Source of the DNA: Microstegium vimineum
Taxonomy: Eukaryota > Streptophyta > Magnoliopsida > Poales > Poaceae
NCBI GenBank assembly: GCA_022036555.1
Contig: CM039124.1
Span: forward strand, 57,941,845 to 58,005,844
DNA: 64,000 bases
Direction of reading: 5' to 3'
Shown: positions 24,469-35,055 of the stretch, piece by piece
Layout of the letters: each line of letters begins with the position of its first letter
Numbering within the stretch: position 1 is the stretch's first letter
Notes under the pieces: model-generated
Seen by the model: only the letters and a program-made list of their open reading frames with translations
What the model was told of the DNA's origin: nothing
Databases searched by the model: none
Program-made: the position numbers and the translations under genes

Positions 24469-27400
24469 GCCTCAATTGCTCTCGTCTCCATCGCCGTCCG
24501 TCGAGGGAAGCACCTCAGGCTCGAAGAGTTTCGCCAGCTCACCACCATGCACCTCTACGGCGTCGATAAGCTCGTGGCATCTCTCTATGTTTTCTTCATC
24601 GCTCAGCTCCGGGTCGACGACGAAGCCGCGGGCGACGACGCTGAGGTCGTAGGCGTAGCCCGAGCGGACAACCGTGAGCGACCACTTCACGCCTATATGA
24701 AGAGCAGCATGAACCTGCTCCATCATATCACGAGTCATGGCGAAGAAGCGGCGCACAAGGGAGTCCCCGTGCACGTCACCCGCAACCGCCAGCTCGGGCT
24801 CGACCCCCATGCCATCGCAGAAGGTGGAGATGGTGTCCTCGAGCCTCTTGTTCAGGGTCGCCTCCACCCAGTGGAGGTTCTGGAGACTAGTCAGATCCTC
24901 ATGGGCTCGAGCCTTGTCTTCCTCGAGGACTACCGGAACAAATAGAGAATCCCGTCAAAGCCAAAAAACAGGGGAAGGATCGAGACCAAGCAACCTCGGC
25001 AATGTTTCTAAAAAACTCACCTTGGGCGTGCGCTTCTAGGGTGGCGTAGGCCTTCTCAACCTCTTGCAGTCGGTGGCCGGCGTCGACGAGGGCCGCAGCT
25101 TGGTCATTCTTCACACCTCAGAGCTCCTTGATAAGCTTAGCGGTGCCATCGAGGGCCCTAGTCTTGGCAGCCACATCCTCCTCCAGAGTAGCGATCCGGG
25201 CCCGAGCCTTCTGCTCCGCGACGTTCAGCGCGTCGCGGTCGCAGGAGACGGTGTCGATGCCCGACTGGAGCTCCCGGACCCGCTCCTCGAGAGAGGCGCA
25301 ATCGGTAGCCGCCTGCGTCAGATTTCCCTCGAGCAGCTGGGCACGCTCTGTCGCCTGAGCCAGCTCCTCCCTCAACTTGGTGGCCTCCTCTTCAGCCTTG
25401 CACTGGGCCTCCCAGGCGATGTCCCTTTCCTGCCCAGCCTCGGCAGCCTCCTTGAGGGCGGTTCCAGCCCTCGACCGTGCCTGGGAGGCCTCCTCCTGAG
25501 CGGCCTTGGCCCCCCTCTGCGCGGTGGCAACCTCGCCCTCGCCTGGGTGGCCTCGGCTTCCACCTTCTCCAGCGATGCGCAGAGGATGGGGAGCTAGCTC
25601 CACTGCTCCCGCGACCGAAGGATGAACTGGGACTTGTCATGCGACCTCGGCCTCAGCGCCTACCAAGGACAAAAGGGAAGGTCACAAAAAAGGACGGCGA
25701 AACAACCGAGATAAATCAGACAGAGAGAACGAAACTTACCATCATCCCTTTGTACAAATCCTCGGACGCGACTCCCACCGCCACGCGCGTCACGTGGTCG
25801 AGCCACACCCGAAACTCTTCCAGGTGCTCCCACTCTCCGAGCTCGGCTTGATCATCGAGCTTGAAGAAGGTGCGCCCTGGGTCTCTGGGGTCGGGCAGCT
25901 CGAGCACCTCCTGCCCCCAGAGATCGCCGGAGCGGTCGACCCTCCCCTTCACCTCGTCCATGATGGACTGCCCCATCTCGAGGGTACCCCCGTGGGCCAT
26001 CACCCGCTCTGCGAGGTTGGGGAAGTAGGTCGCCCCCTCGAGCTAGGCGATCCTGGCCTCGAAGCGGTCTTGTATGGCCGCCATCGACTCCTCCGGGTCA
26101 TCGCTTCGAGGTGGAGGAGGCCCCCACCGCGGAAACAGTCCTAGGCGGTAGAGGAAATGCATGTTAGCCTCAAGTGCGGTGGGCTCACCACAATCCGGCA
26201 GCATGTCCCCTCCCTCCACCTCAACCAAGCCAGGGGGCGGAGCACCTCGAGAAGACAGCTGCCCGACCTCGAGGCGAGGCCGAGCAGCCGCCTCAGACAT
26301 GACTATGTTCGGTGCGCCGCTTCCCTCCCACGCCGCAGCAGTCCCTTCCGGCTCGGGTCGGGGGGGCGCCACCATCTCCCTCACCGTTGCTATCTCCGTC
26401 GCCATCTCCACCATCATCGCCGTCTCCACCGCGGGTGTCGCCTCAAGCCCCTTGGCATGTCCCTCCTCCTCTACGGGGGTCTCTACCAACAGCGGCACCT
26501 CCGGCGCAGCGCCAGCCGGTCCCCCGCCCGGCGAAGAAGCTGCGGGCGCCTCGAGGGGTAGGGTTGGGGCGTGACCCTCCTCCTCAGACAACGCCGACTG
26601 TGGGGGAGGAGGGCTCGCCCGCGCATCCCCCTCTTGTCGCGCCTTCTCCTTGCGCTCGAGCCGCTGGCACGCCTCTAGCGATACCAGGCACTCGGGCCAC
26701 CGCGACGATGCCAGCTGCTCCGACTTCTCCCCTTCACCGGTGGCGGCCAGGTCGACCACCTCCGCCTCTACGGAGGTTTGGGGGTTGACCCCCTCCACCA
26801 TGGCCGCAGCTGATGCCAGCCCCGCGCCTTCCGAGGCCGCCGGCGCGCCCTCCTCCGACCGGGCAGTGGGCACAGCCCCACCCACCTGGTCGGCAGACCC
26901 GGTCGATGCGGCGGATCGACCCGCCTCTTCCGCCGCCCGAGCTCGCTCCGCGGCCGACTGCGCCTGCCCACGCTCCATCGCCTCCCGCGCCCTGGCCGCC
27001 CATGCCACACCCAGGGCGTGGGTCGAGGGGGACGGGGTAGCAGGGCTGGCTCCGGCCGCCATCTTAGCCGCAGCCTCCACCCTCAGCTTCATGGCTGGGG
27101 TGGGGGACGCGGCCTCCAACGAGCGCTTCACCCTGAAAAAGGAATGCATCTGCAACGGTAAGCGCAAACTGTAACCAACGCAAAGGAAATTCGAGGCCAA
27201 AGGGGAAGCAACTTACCCCAGCGGAATCAAGGGGCCCGACCAGCAGGCCTCGAGCCGCTTGGGGGCTTCTGCACAGCACCCCGGGGGCCGCTTCTCCCTC
27301 CAGTACTGGCCGCGGTGGGCGCAGGGGTCGACGGCGTCCTCGTCGCCGCAGTCCTGGGCTCCTCCAGGGCCGACGGGCCCAAATCCCGTGCACTCGGCCG

Positions 27401-28972
27401 AGTACCCACCAACGGCGGTGCTCGACCCACCCCACGATGGGGACTGCGACGAACGACTACGCAACCGCAGCGCCACTCCACCCTGAGAAGCCGCGGGGCC
27501 CTCGCCCCCCGACTCGACCCCGGCGGTCGAGGCCGACCTCGATGTCGACCCCCACTCCCCTCTACTACCGGCGGCCGCCCTTTGCCGCTCGGGCACCGCT
27601 CTTCCTTCCTCGAGCCCTCGCCGCTGCTCGACCTCCTCCTCCTGCTCCTCTCCCTGCATAAGGACGATATCCATCAGCACGGAAGTGATAGGCCTAACTT
27701 GATACTACTACGCCATGCCATTGTTCTTAATAACCTCGTCACTACTCGACCCCTCATCCTCATCCTCCTCTGAGGGGGACTCCTCCTCGGGGAGGCCGGC
27801 TTGCCTCTGCCATGACCGACGTCGGTCACGCGCCTCTTTCTCTCGGGCCTTTTTTCCCCTCTCCTCCTTGGCCTTATCTTTGTCTCTTTTGTCTTGCTCG
27901 GCCTGATGGCGTCTCACCTGGGAGTCGTTCCTCTCCTCCTTCACCGGTGGCAGCGACTTCCGGAAGACAACGTTCCCCTGAGGAACGCAAGGCGGTTAGA
28001 AGGCAGGCAAAGGAGACAAACAAGACGAACAAGAGGACATTGACGGAGAAAGAGGTGTCGTACCAGCCGGACGTGGCCCTTCTCCGGCACCATGGGGACG
28101 CGGGCGACGTGCTCCCCCTCGAACGCGCCGGCGAAGGAGGCGCGCACTCGACGGACCACCCTCTCGAGGGGCAGCTCGTCCTCCACGAGACGACACCCCA
28201 TGAAATCCACCCCCGGGCGCATCTCGTCAAGGCGTAGCGAGCGAGCCATCAATGGCACGACTCGCCGCTGGTGGAAGGCCAACGCGACGATCGCCGCCAT
28301 AAGCCCATCCTGCTTCAGACGGGAGATCGCGCTAAGCAGGTGCTCGAGGCGCTTCTGCTGTTTCTACGGGATGCCGTGCTTCCAGTTGAAGGGTTTCGAC
28401 TCGCTTGTCCTCCCGGTGTAAGGGGGAAGCAAGTCGTCGTCGTTCCTCAGGTAGAACCACCCGGAGTGCCACCCCGAATGGCTCGACTTGATCTTCACCG
28501 AGATCCAGTCCTCCGGCCTCTTGAGGCCGATGCTGCAGCACCCCGCCTGGACCATCCTCCGACGGCCGGTCTCAGCCGGAGCATGGAACAGGCCCGCCTC
28601 GAACAGGTGGAGCCACAGCTCCTAGTGGGGCTCCATCTCCAGGTACCCCTCACACACGGCGGTGAAGACCGTCACGTGGGAGACGCCGTTGGGGGAGAGG
28701 TGTTGGAGCTCCACGCCGTAATGGTGGAGGATCCCCCGCAAGAGACGGCTGGGGGGAGATCCCAGCCCCGCCCGGTGGAAGGCCTCGAAGCTGACCACGT
28801 AGCCCTCCAGTGGGTTGGGCTGGCGATCCGACTCCGGCGGAACCATCCACTCCGGTCGGTCCACCGAAGTGACGGGCCGGAGAAGGCCGCTCTCCACCAG
28901 GTCTCCCAGCCGCTCCACGGTCGTCGTCGAAGGGAGCCAAGCGTCGGGGCCGCGCAGGGTATAGCTGGCCAT
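24469..28972 (-). CDS. Antisense gene of the Gypsy element, 'putative gypsy type transposon' (PF04195-like) protein
   Basis: On the strand opposite to gag-pol a long gene starts at 28972 (MASYTLRGPDAWLPS). Its N-terminal region carries the PF04195-like pattern (LVESGLLRPVTSVDRPEWM, then NPLEGYVVSFEAFHRAGLG, HHYGVELQHLSPNGVSHV, ending near 28622) and continues in other frames to about 27941. A proline/alanine-rich middle (26043-27680), a predicted coiled coil (about 25118-25600, ELAQATERAQLLEGN) and a C-terminal block (24472-24867, VKWSLTVVRSGYAYDLSVV) follow. Such antisense genes are known in Tat-type elements; their function is unknown. Several exons are expected but I could not place all borders, and some frame changes may be mutations. 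Confidence 0.65.
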
Positions 28973-30223
28973 GGCAGCAGGAAAGCGGATGCACTCTGAA
29001 GTAGGGGTTGAAGGTGCATTCCCGATCTTTCCTCTCCTTACTCGCGCACGCAGAGATCGGGCTCAGAGCGCTACGAAGGCAATGGCGAGAGAAAGAGGGC
29101 TAGGAAGGCAAAGGCAAACGTAAGGAAGCCGAACCCCTGCCCCCGTATTTATAACCGGAAGCACAACGGGCGGATCCATCGAAAAGGCAGGTAAATCTTC
29201 GCATTTAATGCACCTACCTACCGCCCCCTCAGATTCCATAGGACAAGGCACACCTGTCACGTCACCGCACTCCTCGCCGCACCCTACGCTTGCTACGGTT
29301 GCAGTCGAACGGACACCTCCTAAAAAGGCGCGCTTACGGCGGACGACGGGCAGTGACGAGCGTTGTCTTCGGAGGTAAGCAACGGGCATCAACCCGTCCG
29401 TCGAACTCTCGAGGGAACGAAGGTTGTCCCTCGAAAGGGTTTCGACAACCCCTCTCGAGCAGTTCCTTCCTAGGGAAGTAAAACGGACTCCGGTCCACCC
29501 CCAAATCTCGAGGGGGCGAAGGCTGGCCCTCGAACAGGGTTCGACAGCCGCCCTCGAGTACCCGAGTCAGGGATGACCCAGGGGGAGCCAGTATGAAGCC
29601 CAGCTCGAGAACAAACTCTCGAGTCCCCCCGGGACATATCCAAGGCATAACCAGGGAATACCCAGGGATCCCTACGACGGGAGGCATCGAGCCACCGACT
29701 CTCATCGAACAGAGTTGGCACCTAGGTAATCCACACGGTTTTGCATAATGAGTACGCCTCAGGGCTTCTGTCGACCCCTGTCGAAGGGGGCATGAGTTCT
29801 CACTTGGATCTCCCCGTTACCAGCTCACTGAGGACTTCGAGGCCCGTCCGAACGAGGATAGCACGATGCTCTTCACCCCACAATCCGAGCGCAAGGACCC
29901 GTGGGAAGGACGCTATGAGGTAGCAAAAGCCCAGCCACACGAGGCTCGAGGGTTAGACTACGCACGGCACCCCTTGACGAAATAGGGTCGAAACAATCGG
30001 AGCCTAGCAGACAGAGTTGACCCCTCGATGGGGCACTATGACTCCAGTTAATACCAATCCCCCTCGATAAGACACAAATCGAAAGCCCCCAGAGGAATTC
30101 TTAATCATTCCTCAGGGGCCTTGGGGGCTAGGTACTTCAACTCCACTTCATGTTAACAAACCCCACAGATTATCAGAGCCTCTATACGGATTCACCTTAC
30201 CCGCGTAGAGGCTCGGGGGCTAC
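28973..30223. other. Gypsy 3' non-coding region with the polypurine tract
   Basis: No gene is seen on the plus strand. It probably holds the promoter of the antisense gene. Direct repeats of a CTCGAGGG...CGAAGG...CCCTCGAA...GGGTTCGACA block occur at 29400-29580. The purine-rich AGAGGCTCGGGGGC just before the right LTR is the likely polypurine tract. Confidence 0.6.
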
Positions 30224-31583
30224 TGTCGGGTACAAAGGTAAGGGGTACCCTAATCTCTAGCGATTTAGTGCTTAATATTCAGGCAAAATCCAAAACCATC
30301 CAACCTATAAGGGAAGACCCATGAAGCAGGGGCCTACCTCCCCATCAAACATGACCAGTCATGGGCCGGCCCATTACCAAGGGGACAGTAGGCAGGATCA
30401 CCCTCGACCTCGACCCCTCGAACAACGGAAGGGGGATCGATCGAACGACCCTCTGCCTCGACCCCTCGAACAACGGAAGGAGGGTCGATCGATCAACCCT
30501 GTACCTCGACCCCTCGAATGACGGACAGGGGGTCGATCGAACGACCCGCGAGCAGGAGGCTCGATCGACTCACCCACTCCCAGTATGGGGTAAAAGGAAT
30601 CCAATGCGCCCACCTGCTCCCGCCTAACGCCATGGGCGGCCACTACCATGGTCAAATCTATCAACTCGTCGCCCATACTCGGACTCTCTGACGATTGTGC
30701 GGCCACTGTAGCCACGTCACAAGTACAGAACCCAAAGGCATCCCCTCGAGCCATGAACGGAACACCCCTCGACCGTGTTTACAGGGGCGCGTCAGGGTCA
30801 CGCAGGCCTCGACGCTCCTCGACCCGGGGGCTCGACCGTCACCTCCAACCACTTGGGCATGAGACCCGTCCTATCCACTCCGCATCGGCTGCAGAGCTCG
30901 TACCCGTCCACTGGAGGCCGATCGTCCTAAACCATGACGATCGGTAGCGTCCAGTCCGCTGTCACCATGCCCTGAAGCACCGGAAGGACCGGAGGGCCAT
31001 ACCGCTACAGCGATCGACGTCCCACCGCAAGCATGGCGCCATGGACACGCCTCCCATGCCGCTACAGTCTAGGACCTCTGTACTCTTAGGTCTCCCCTTG
31101 GTCTATAAAAGGGGGCGCTGGGATAGTAGGAAGGGCATCGGGACACAGAACAGGGGCATAACCTCACGCATCAGAACACAACAGTAAGACATCGGTTCAC
31201 ACTTGCTGCCATCCAAACAACACCCACTAGCACTCTTCACAAACCCCCTAGCATACGCAATAGAGGGCCACCTCCGAGCACAAGACAAACTAGTGATGGC
31301 TTGATCAACATCTCAAGCAATCAATCGACTCGCCTAGGGTAGCCCAGCTAGTCCTAGGCCTCAGCTCACTCTGAGCACCCCGTGTAAACCAGCTTGTAAC
31401 CCCCCCTTGTACGAGCACTTCGGTGCGAGATAATATAATTCTTCCTTCCCCGCTGGACGTAGGGCCTTCTTTGCCCGAACCAGGATAAATATTGTGTTCT
31501 TCTTGCATCACATCTGGGAGTGGGAGCACGCAATATACAAATTTACTAGTTGGTGATTGACCCTCTGGGTCGAAATGCCGACA
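30224..31583 (+). repeat. 3' LTR of the Tat-type Gypsy element
   Basis: It begins TGTCGGGTAC and ends ATGCCGACA, with the same 1360-bp length as the 5' LTR. Most differences from the other copy are transitions. Its right border is followed by the target duplication CTATC. Confidence 0.95.
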
Positions 31584-32190
31584 CTATCCATCTCTCTATA
31601 TATCTATCTCTCTATCTATATTTCTCTACATATCTATCTATTATCTATACTAAATTTCATATCACATATCAAATAACATATACTAATTAAAATTATCTAT
31701 CCCTCTCTATCCATCTCTCTATATATCTAGCTCTCTATCTATCTTTCTCTACATATCTATCTATTATCTATAATAAATTTCATATCACATATCAAATAAC
31801 ATATACTAATTAAGATTATCTATCCCTCTCTATCCATCTCTCTATCTATCTTTCTCTACATATCTATCTATTATCTATACTAAATTTCATATCACATATC
31901 AAATAACATATACTAAGATTATCTATCACTCTCTATCCATCTCTCTATCTATCTATCTCTCTATCTATCTTTCTCTACATATCTATCTATTATCTATACT
32001 AAATTCCATATCACATATCAAATAACATATACTAAGATTATCTATCCTTCTCTATCCATCTCTCTATCTATCTTTCTCTACATATCTATCTATTATCTAT
32101 ACTAAATTTCATATCACATATCAAATAACATATAATAAGATTATCTATCCTTATCTATCTATCACATTTCAAATAACATCTCAAATAGGC
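31584..32190. repeat. Minisatellite of about 110-120 bp units
   Basis: Five or so imperfect copies of a unit built from TCTATCTATCTTTCTCTAC and ATCACATATCAAATAACATA follow one another. A partial copy left of the Gypsy element (17050-17099) shows that the retrotransposon inserted in this array. Confidence 0.9.
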
Positions 32191-32704
32191 ATTTCGTCAA
32201 ACACCATGGTACTGTGGAGGGAGGTGGACGGAGGTCCACGGTGCTTGGCGTCGTGGAGGGAGGTCTGCGGTGCTTGGCGTCGTGGCGAGGACGCTGGCGT
32301 GTAGCGCCGTCCTCCTGCCTGCTGCGTGTTGTGTGCTGCAGCGGCGGCGTTGCTTGGCGTGTTGTGGCGGCGGCGGCGTGGGCGGCGGTGGTGGCTGAGT
32401 GGGCACTGGCGCGCGTCTGAATGTTTCGGAGCGCGCTAGTGCCTACTTAAATACAAACTCTGCCGTATCACTGCCGGTTCAAGCCACGAACCGGCAGTGA
32501 AACAATACATCACTATCGGTTCGTGGTTGGAACCGACAGTGAAGCATTCACTGCTGGTTCAAGCCACGAACCGGCAGTGATGTATTGTTTCACTGTCGGT
32601 TCTACCCCTGCCTCCAATAATTGGGGGTCTATCAGAGTCTGAACCGACAGTGCATCATTGCCGGCCCAAACACAATCGACAGTGATTGTCGTTTCTATAG
32701 TAGT
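32191..32704. other. Right arm of the split CACTA element
   Basis: A GC-rich part (32205-32420) is followed by inverted motifs of the type CACTGCCGGTTCAAGCCACGAACCGGCAGTG up to the terminus, which can form hairpins. No gene is seen. Confidence 0.7.
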
Positions 32705-32889
32705 GGTGTTTTACTTGGGTGGTGGTTCCATGGCCAGATTTAGGATGGACCACTAGATGGCCGTTGGTCCATTAGAAGCATTTGTGCTGAGTCTTTTCAT
32801 GGTGATCATATATAGGGAGTGTTCACGCTCGGGTGGTCAAAGCGCGCCTTGCAGGATCACCGGTGGCTGTTGGCTGCCAAATTGTTGTG

Positions 32890-33136
32890 AAATTGTATGT
32901 TCTTGTGGCGGGTGTTGTTACAGATGTGACTGTGAACAGTGGAACGCCGAAAAAACAATGCACTTGAAGGCGGTGATGCGTGTAGCCTCTGTGACCAATC
33001 TTCCGACAGGGCGAGTCATCTCCTTCTCGTATGTGCGTTCAGTAGAGAAGTCTGTCTCACAGTTCTGGAGCCAATCGATCTCGTTGCTCTTGTGAGATGG
33101 TGTGGTGCACCTAACTTTGTAATTATATATAACTAG
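32890..33136 (+). pseudogene. LINE reverse-transcriptase zinc-binding (zf-RVT) fragment
   Basis: A frame beginning near 32939 reads MERRKNNALEGGDACSLCDQ and then SHLLLVCAFSREV. This matches the CxxC...HLLxxCxFxRxVW pattern of the zf-RVT domain found at the C-terminus of plant LINE-1 proteins and their domesticated relatives. There is no start, no RT domain nearby, and frame differences occur before it. It is a small remnant caught between two CACTA insertions. Confidence 0.6.
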
Positions 33137-33319
33137 CTTATGGGGCAAAGTGGCCGACCCAACATTTGGTCAGGACTAGGGCCAAAGTTTAGTAGCGAAA
33201 AACCTAAACACTACTGGAAATTGGATCTTTGCCGAGAGTTTTTGGCTTTGTCGAGGGCCAGATTTTGGGCACTCGGCTGGACTATGTTACCACTTCCGTT
33301 TTTTGTCATTTTGATGCAG

Positions 33320-34257
33320 AATGGCAGACTCCCAATCATGCCAGCAGCTACTCGTGAGAAACGTGACCTTGTCGAGATTTTACTCCCTCAGACGAAACCA
33401 ATTCCATGTGTGCCAGACTGGAGTGTTGATGGGATTATCAGAGCTATGAAATTGGAACAGTCGTCCGAGCCTCGAGTAATTAGGAGCTGGTGGAAAAACG
33501 ATTAGCTGGTGCCAAGTCACAAGGAAGCGTTTGCAGATGAGTGCTATGTTGCTGCCGTCTACTACTATATGAAGGTATATCCTTGAACCAAAATTATGTA
33601 TCATTTGCTTGTTGGGATAGTACAATATGTTGCACTGTAGATATGTAGTTTTGAAATGTCACAATTCTCAGGAAACATGGAATCTGTTTTCATCTTGCCT
33701 TGAAATGAAATGGCAGGTCAAAGGGCCTCTAGTCTAGTTGGTTAGAGGAACTCAGCGGCACTCCTCAGTTCCTGGGTCCGACTCTTTGTTGGAGCGAATT
33801 TCAGGCTGGGGTTAAAAAAATTCCGCTCGTCTGTCCCATGGCCAAAGCACAGGTCTAAGGTCCGGCCGTGGTGTATGGGTGGGGAAGGAGTTCGGGGGTT
33901 TTCTCGTGAGAATGTCTTCTTCTTAATGCAATGTCCGGGGGCTGTCTTACCCCGCAGGTTGAGTTTTTTTTTTTGAAATGAAATGCCAGAGCAATCAAAC
34001 TAGTGCTGACAGAAGCTGCTGAATCAATTTACTGCTATTCAAACGAACCCTGTGATCATTTGAGTTCTCAATGATTGTTCATGCAGGCAAAAGAGATTGA
34101 CCTGCATGACGCCACAGTATTCTCCAACCTGAGCCTGTGCTGGTTGCAGATGAGAGATGGGGAATTGGCTTTGGCATACGCTCAGCAATGCAAAGCGTTG
34201 CGTCCTGATTGACCAAAGGCATGGTACCTTGAGGGCATGTCTCTCAGCTTCCTCAAG
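33320..34257 (+). pseudogene. Captured exons of an ankyrin-repeat/TPR-type gene
   Basis: Exon A (33320-33574, after TGCAG and before GTATAT) encodes LPIMPAATREKRDLVEILL and PIPCVPDWSVDGIIRAMK, then in part another frame. Exon B (34087-34257, after CAG and before GTACAA) encodes ATVFSNLSLCWLQMRDGELA and a second helix pair, PKAWYLEGMSLSFLK. This is the linker-plus-TPR region of grass ankyrin/TPR proteins. An in-frame TAG in exon A (33502-33504) and a TGA in place of the usual Trp codon in exon B show decay. Both exons keep their order and splice sites around a 512-bp intron, so capture happened at the DNA level. Confidence 0.75.
33717..33973 (+). mobile_element. tRNA-derived SINE
   Basis: The head resembles a pol III promoter with box A-like TAGTCTAGTTGGTTAGAG and box B-like GGGTCCGACTC. 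The tail TCTTCTTAATGCAATGTCCG...GGTTGAG ends in a T run, as in grass SINEs that share LINE 3' ends. It is flanked by near-identical 16-bp direct repeats, TGAAATGAAATGGCAG (33701-33716) and TGAAATGAAATGCCAG (33974-33989). It sits in the intron of the captured gene. Confidence 0.85.
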
Positions 34258-34473
34258 GTACAAACTCACATTACACTGGATTCAGCCTTTCAATGAACAT
34301 GTCAAGTCTCTGCACCTGTAATGATCTCACTGTATTGTCAATCTCGGTCCTCAGAACTATGACTTGTGCTGGATTTAATGAACTCGTCGTAATAAATATG
34401 TGAATAATGATCAACATGTGACTTGTCATTGTAATATATTGTGATTTGTGGTTGACAACTATGGTTGTGATAT

Positions 34474-34476
<3 letters not shown>

Positions 34477-34533
<57 letters not shown>
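34477..34533. repeat. (TA)n microsatellite
   Basis: An almost pure run of TA dinucleotides with one phase break near 34506. Confidence 0.95.
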
Positions 34534-34537
<4 letters not shown>

Positions 34538-35055
34538 CGCATGTGTCGATGGAGTGCAAAAAAACATTTTTGACCTCTTTGCCGAGAGTCATGGTCATAG
34601 CTCTCGGTAAAGATTTTTTTTAAAAAAATCTGGTATAATTTATTTGCCGAGGGCTAGGGTTGGGAGGCCCTCGGCAAAGATTTTTTCAAAACATTCGGTA
34701 TACTTTTCTTTGCCGAGGGCCAGTGTTGGGAGGCCCTCGGCAAAGTTTTTTTTAGAAAAAAAAATAAAATTCTTTGCCGAGAGGGGCCGTGGTAAGGCCC
34801 TCGGCAAAGACTCCGTCCGTAGTGAAAACTACACTTCTAAGCGTAACACACGGCGTGCATGTATCAAGTAGACAATTTCTTGGCGAAGACACTCGACAAT
34901 ACTCGACAATACGCCAAGTTAACGAGAAGATTGAGACAACATGGTGGGAGCTTTTATGTTGAGTGAGTCTAACATTGTGTGATCAGAAGTGTTCCCTAAT
35001 AATAGGGCGCCAATTTGGACCAGAGGTCGTGTTTTGACTTTTGACAATCAAGATC

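Larger units (their letters stand above)
17100..31583 (+). mobile_element. Full-length Tat-lineage Ty3/Gypsy LTR retrotransposon, lacking reverse transcriptase
   Basis: Two LTRs of equal length (1360 bp) begin TGTCGGGTAC and end in GACA. The 5-bp sequence CTATC stands on both sides (17095-17099 and 31584-31588). A primer-binding site follows the left LTR and a purine-rich tract precedes the right one. Gag, protease, RNase H and integrase are recognisable in that order on the plus strand. A second RNase H-like block (MYFDGS...SNNVAEYEAL) and a roughly 6-kb region after integrase with an antisense gene mark it as Tat type (Retand/RIRE2-like). The LTRs differ at about 50 positions by eye, suggesting an insertion age of one to two million years at usual grass rates. 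The coding part has stops, frameshifts and a deletion of the reverse-transcriptase core. Confidence 0.95.
15646..32705. mobile_element. CACTA element split by a Gypsy retrotransposon
   Basis: The left end is CACTATTTCAGAAC and the right end is GTTTCTATAGTAGTG, imperfect inverted partners. GTG flanks both ends (15643-15645 and 32706-32708). Subterminal repeats of the type CCGGCAGTGATG and CACTGTCGGTTCG occur at 15700-15900 and 32465-32690. Without the 14.5-kb retrotransposon and its 5-bp duplication the element is only about 2.6 kb. It shows no transposase, so it is a non-autonomous member of a different CACTA family from the one in the NLR gene. A GC-rich block lies at 32205-32420. Confidence 0.88.
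33209..34824. mobile_element. Non-autonomous CACTA element carrying host gene exons
   Basis: The left end CACTACTGGAAATTGG and the right end CTCCGTCCGTAGTG are inverted partners. AAA flanks both (33206-33208 and 34825-34827). TTTGCCGAG...CTCGGCAAAG subterminal repeats stand at 33228-33275 and in four inverted copies at 34575-34812. This is the same family as the fragment at 1-320. At 1616 bp it has no transposase. The interior holds exons of an ankyrin/TPR-type gene, a SINE and a TA microsatellite. Confidence 0.92.

Noticed and set aside
26157..27174. Plus-strand open frames of 134-174 codons
   Set aside because: They mirror the proline/alanine-rich part of the antisense gene and are low in complexity.
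31584..32190. Regularly spaced repeats as a CRISPR-like array
   Set aside because: The repeats are a continuous minisatellite without unique spacers in a plant nuclear genome.
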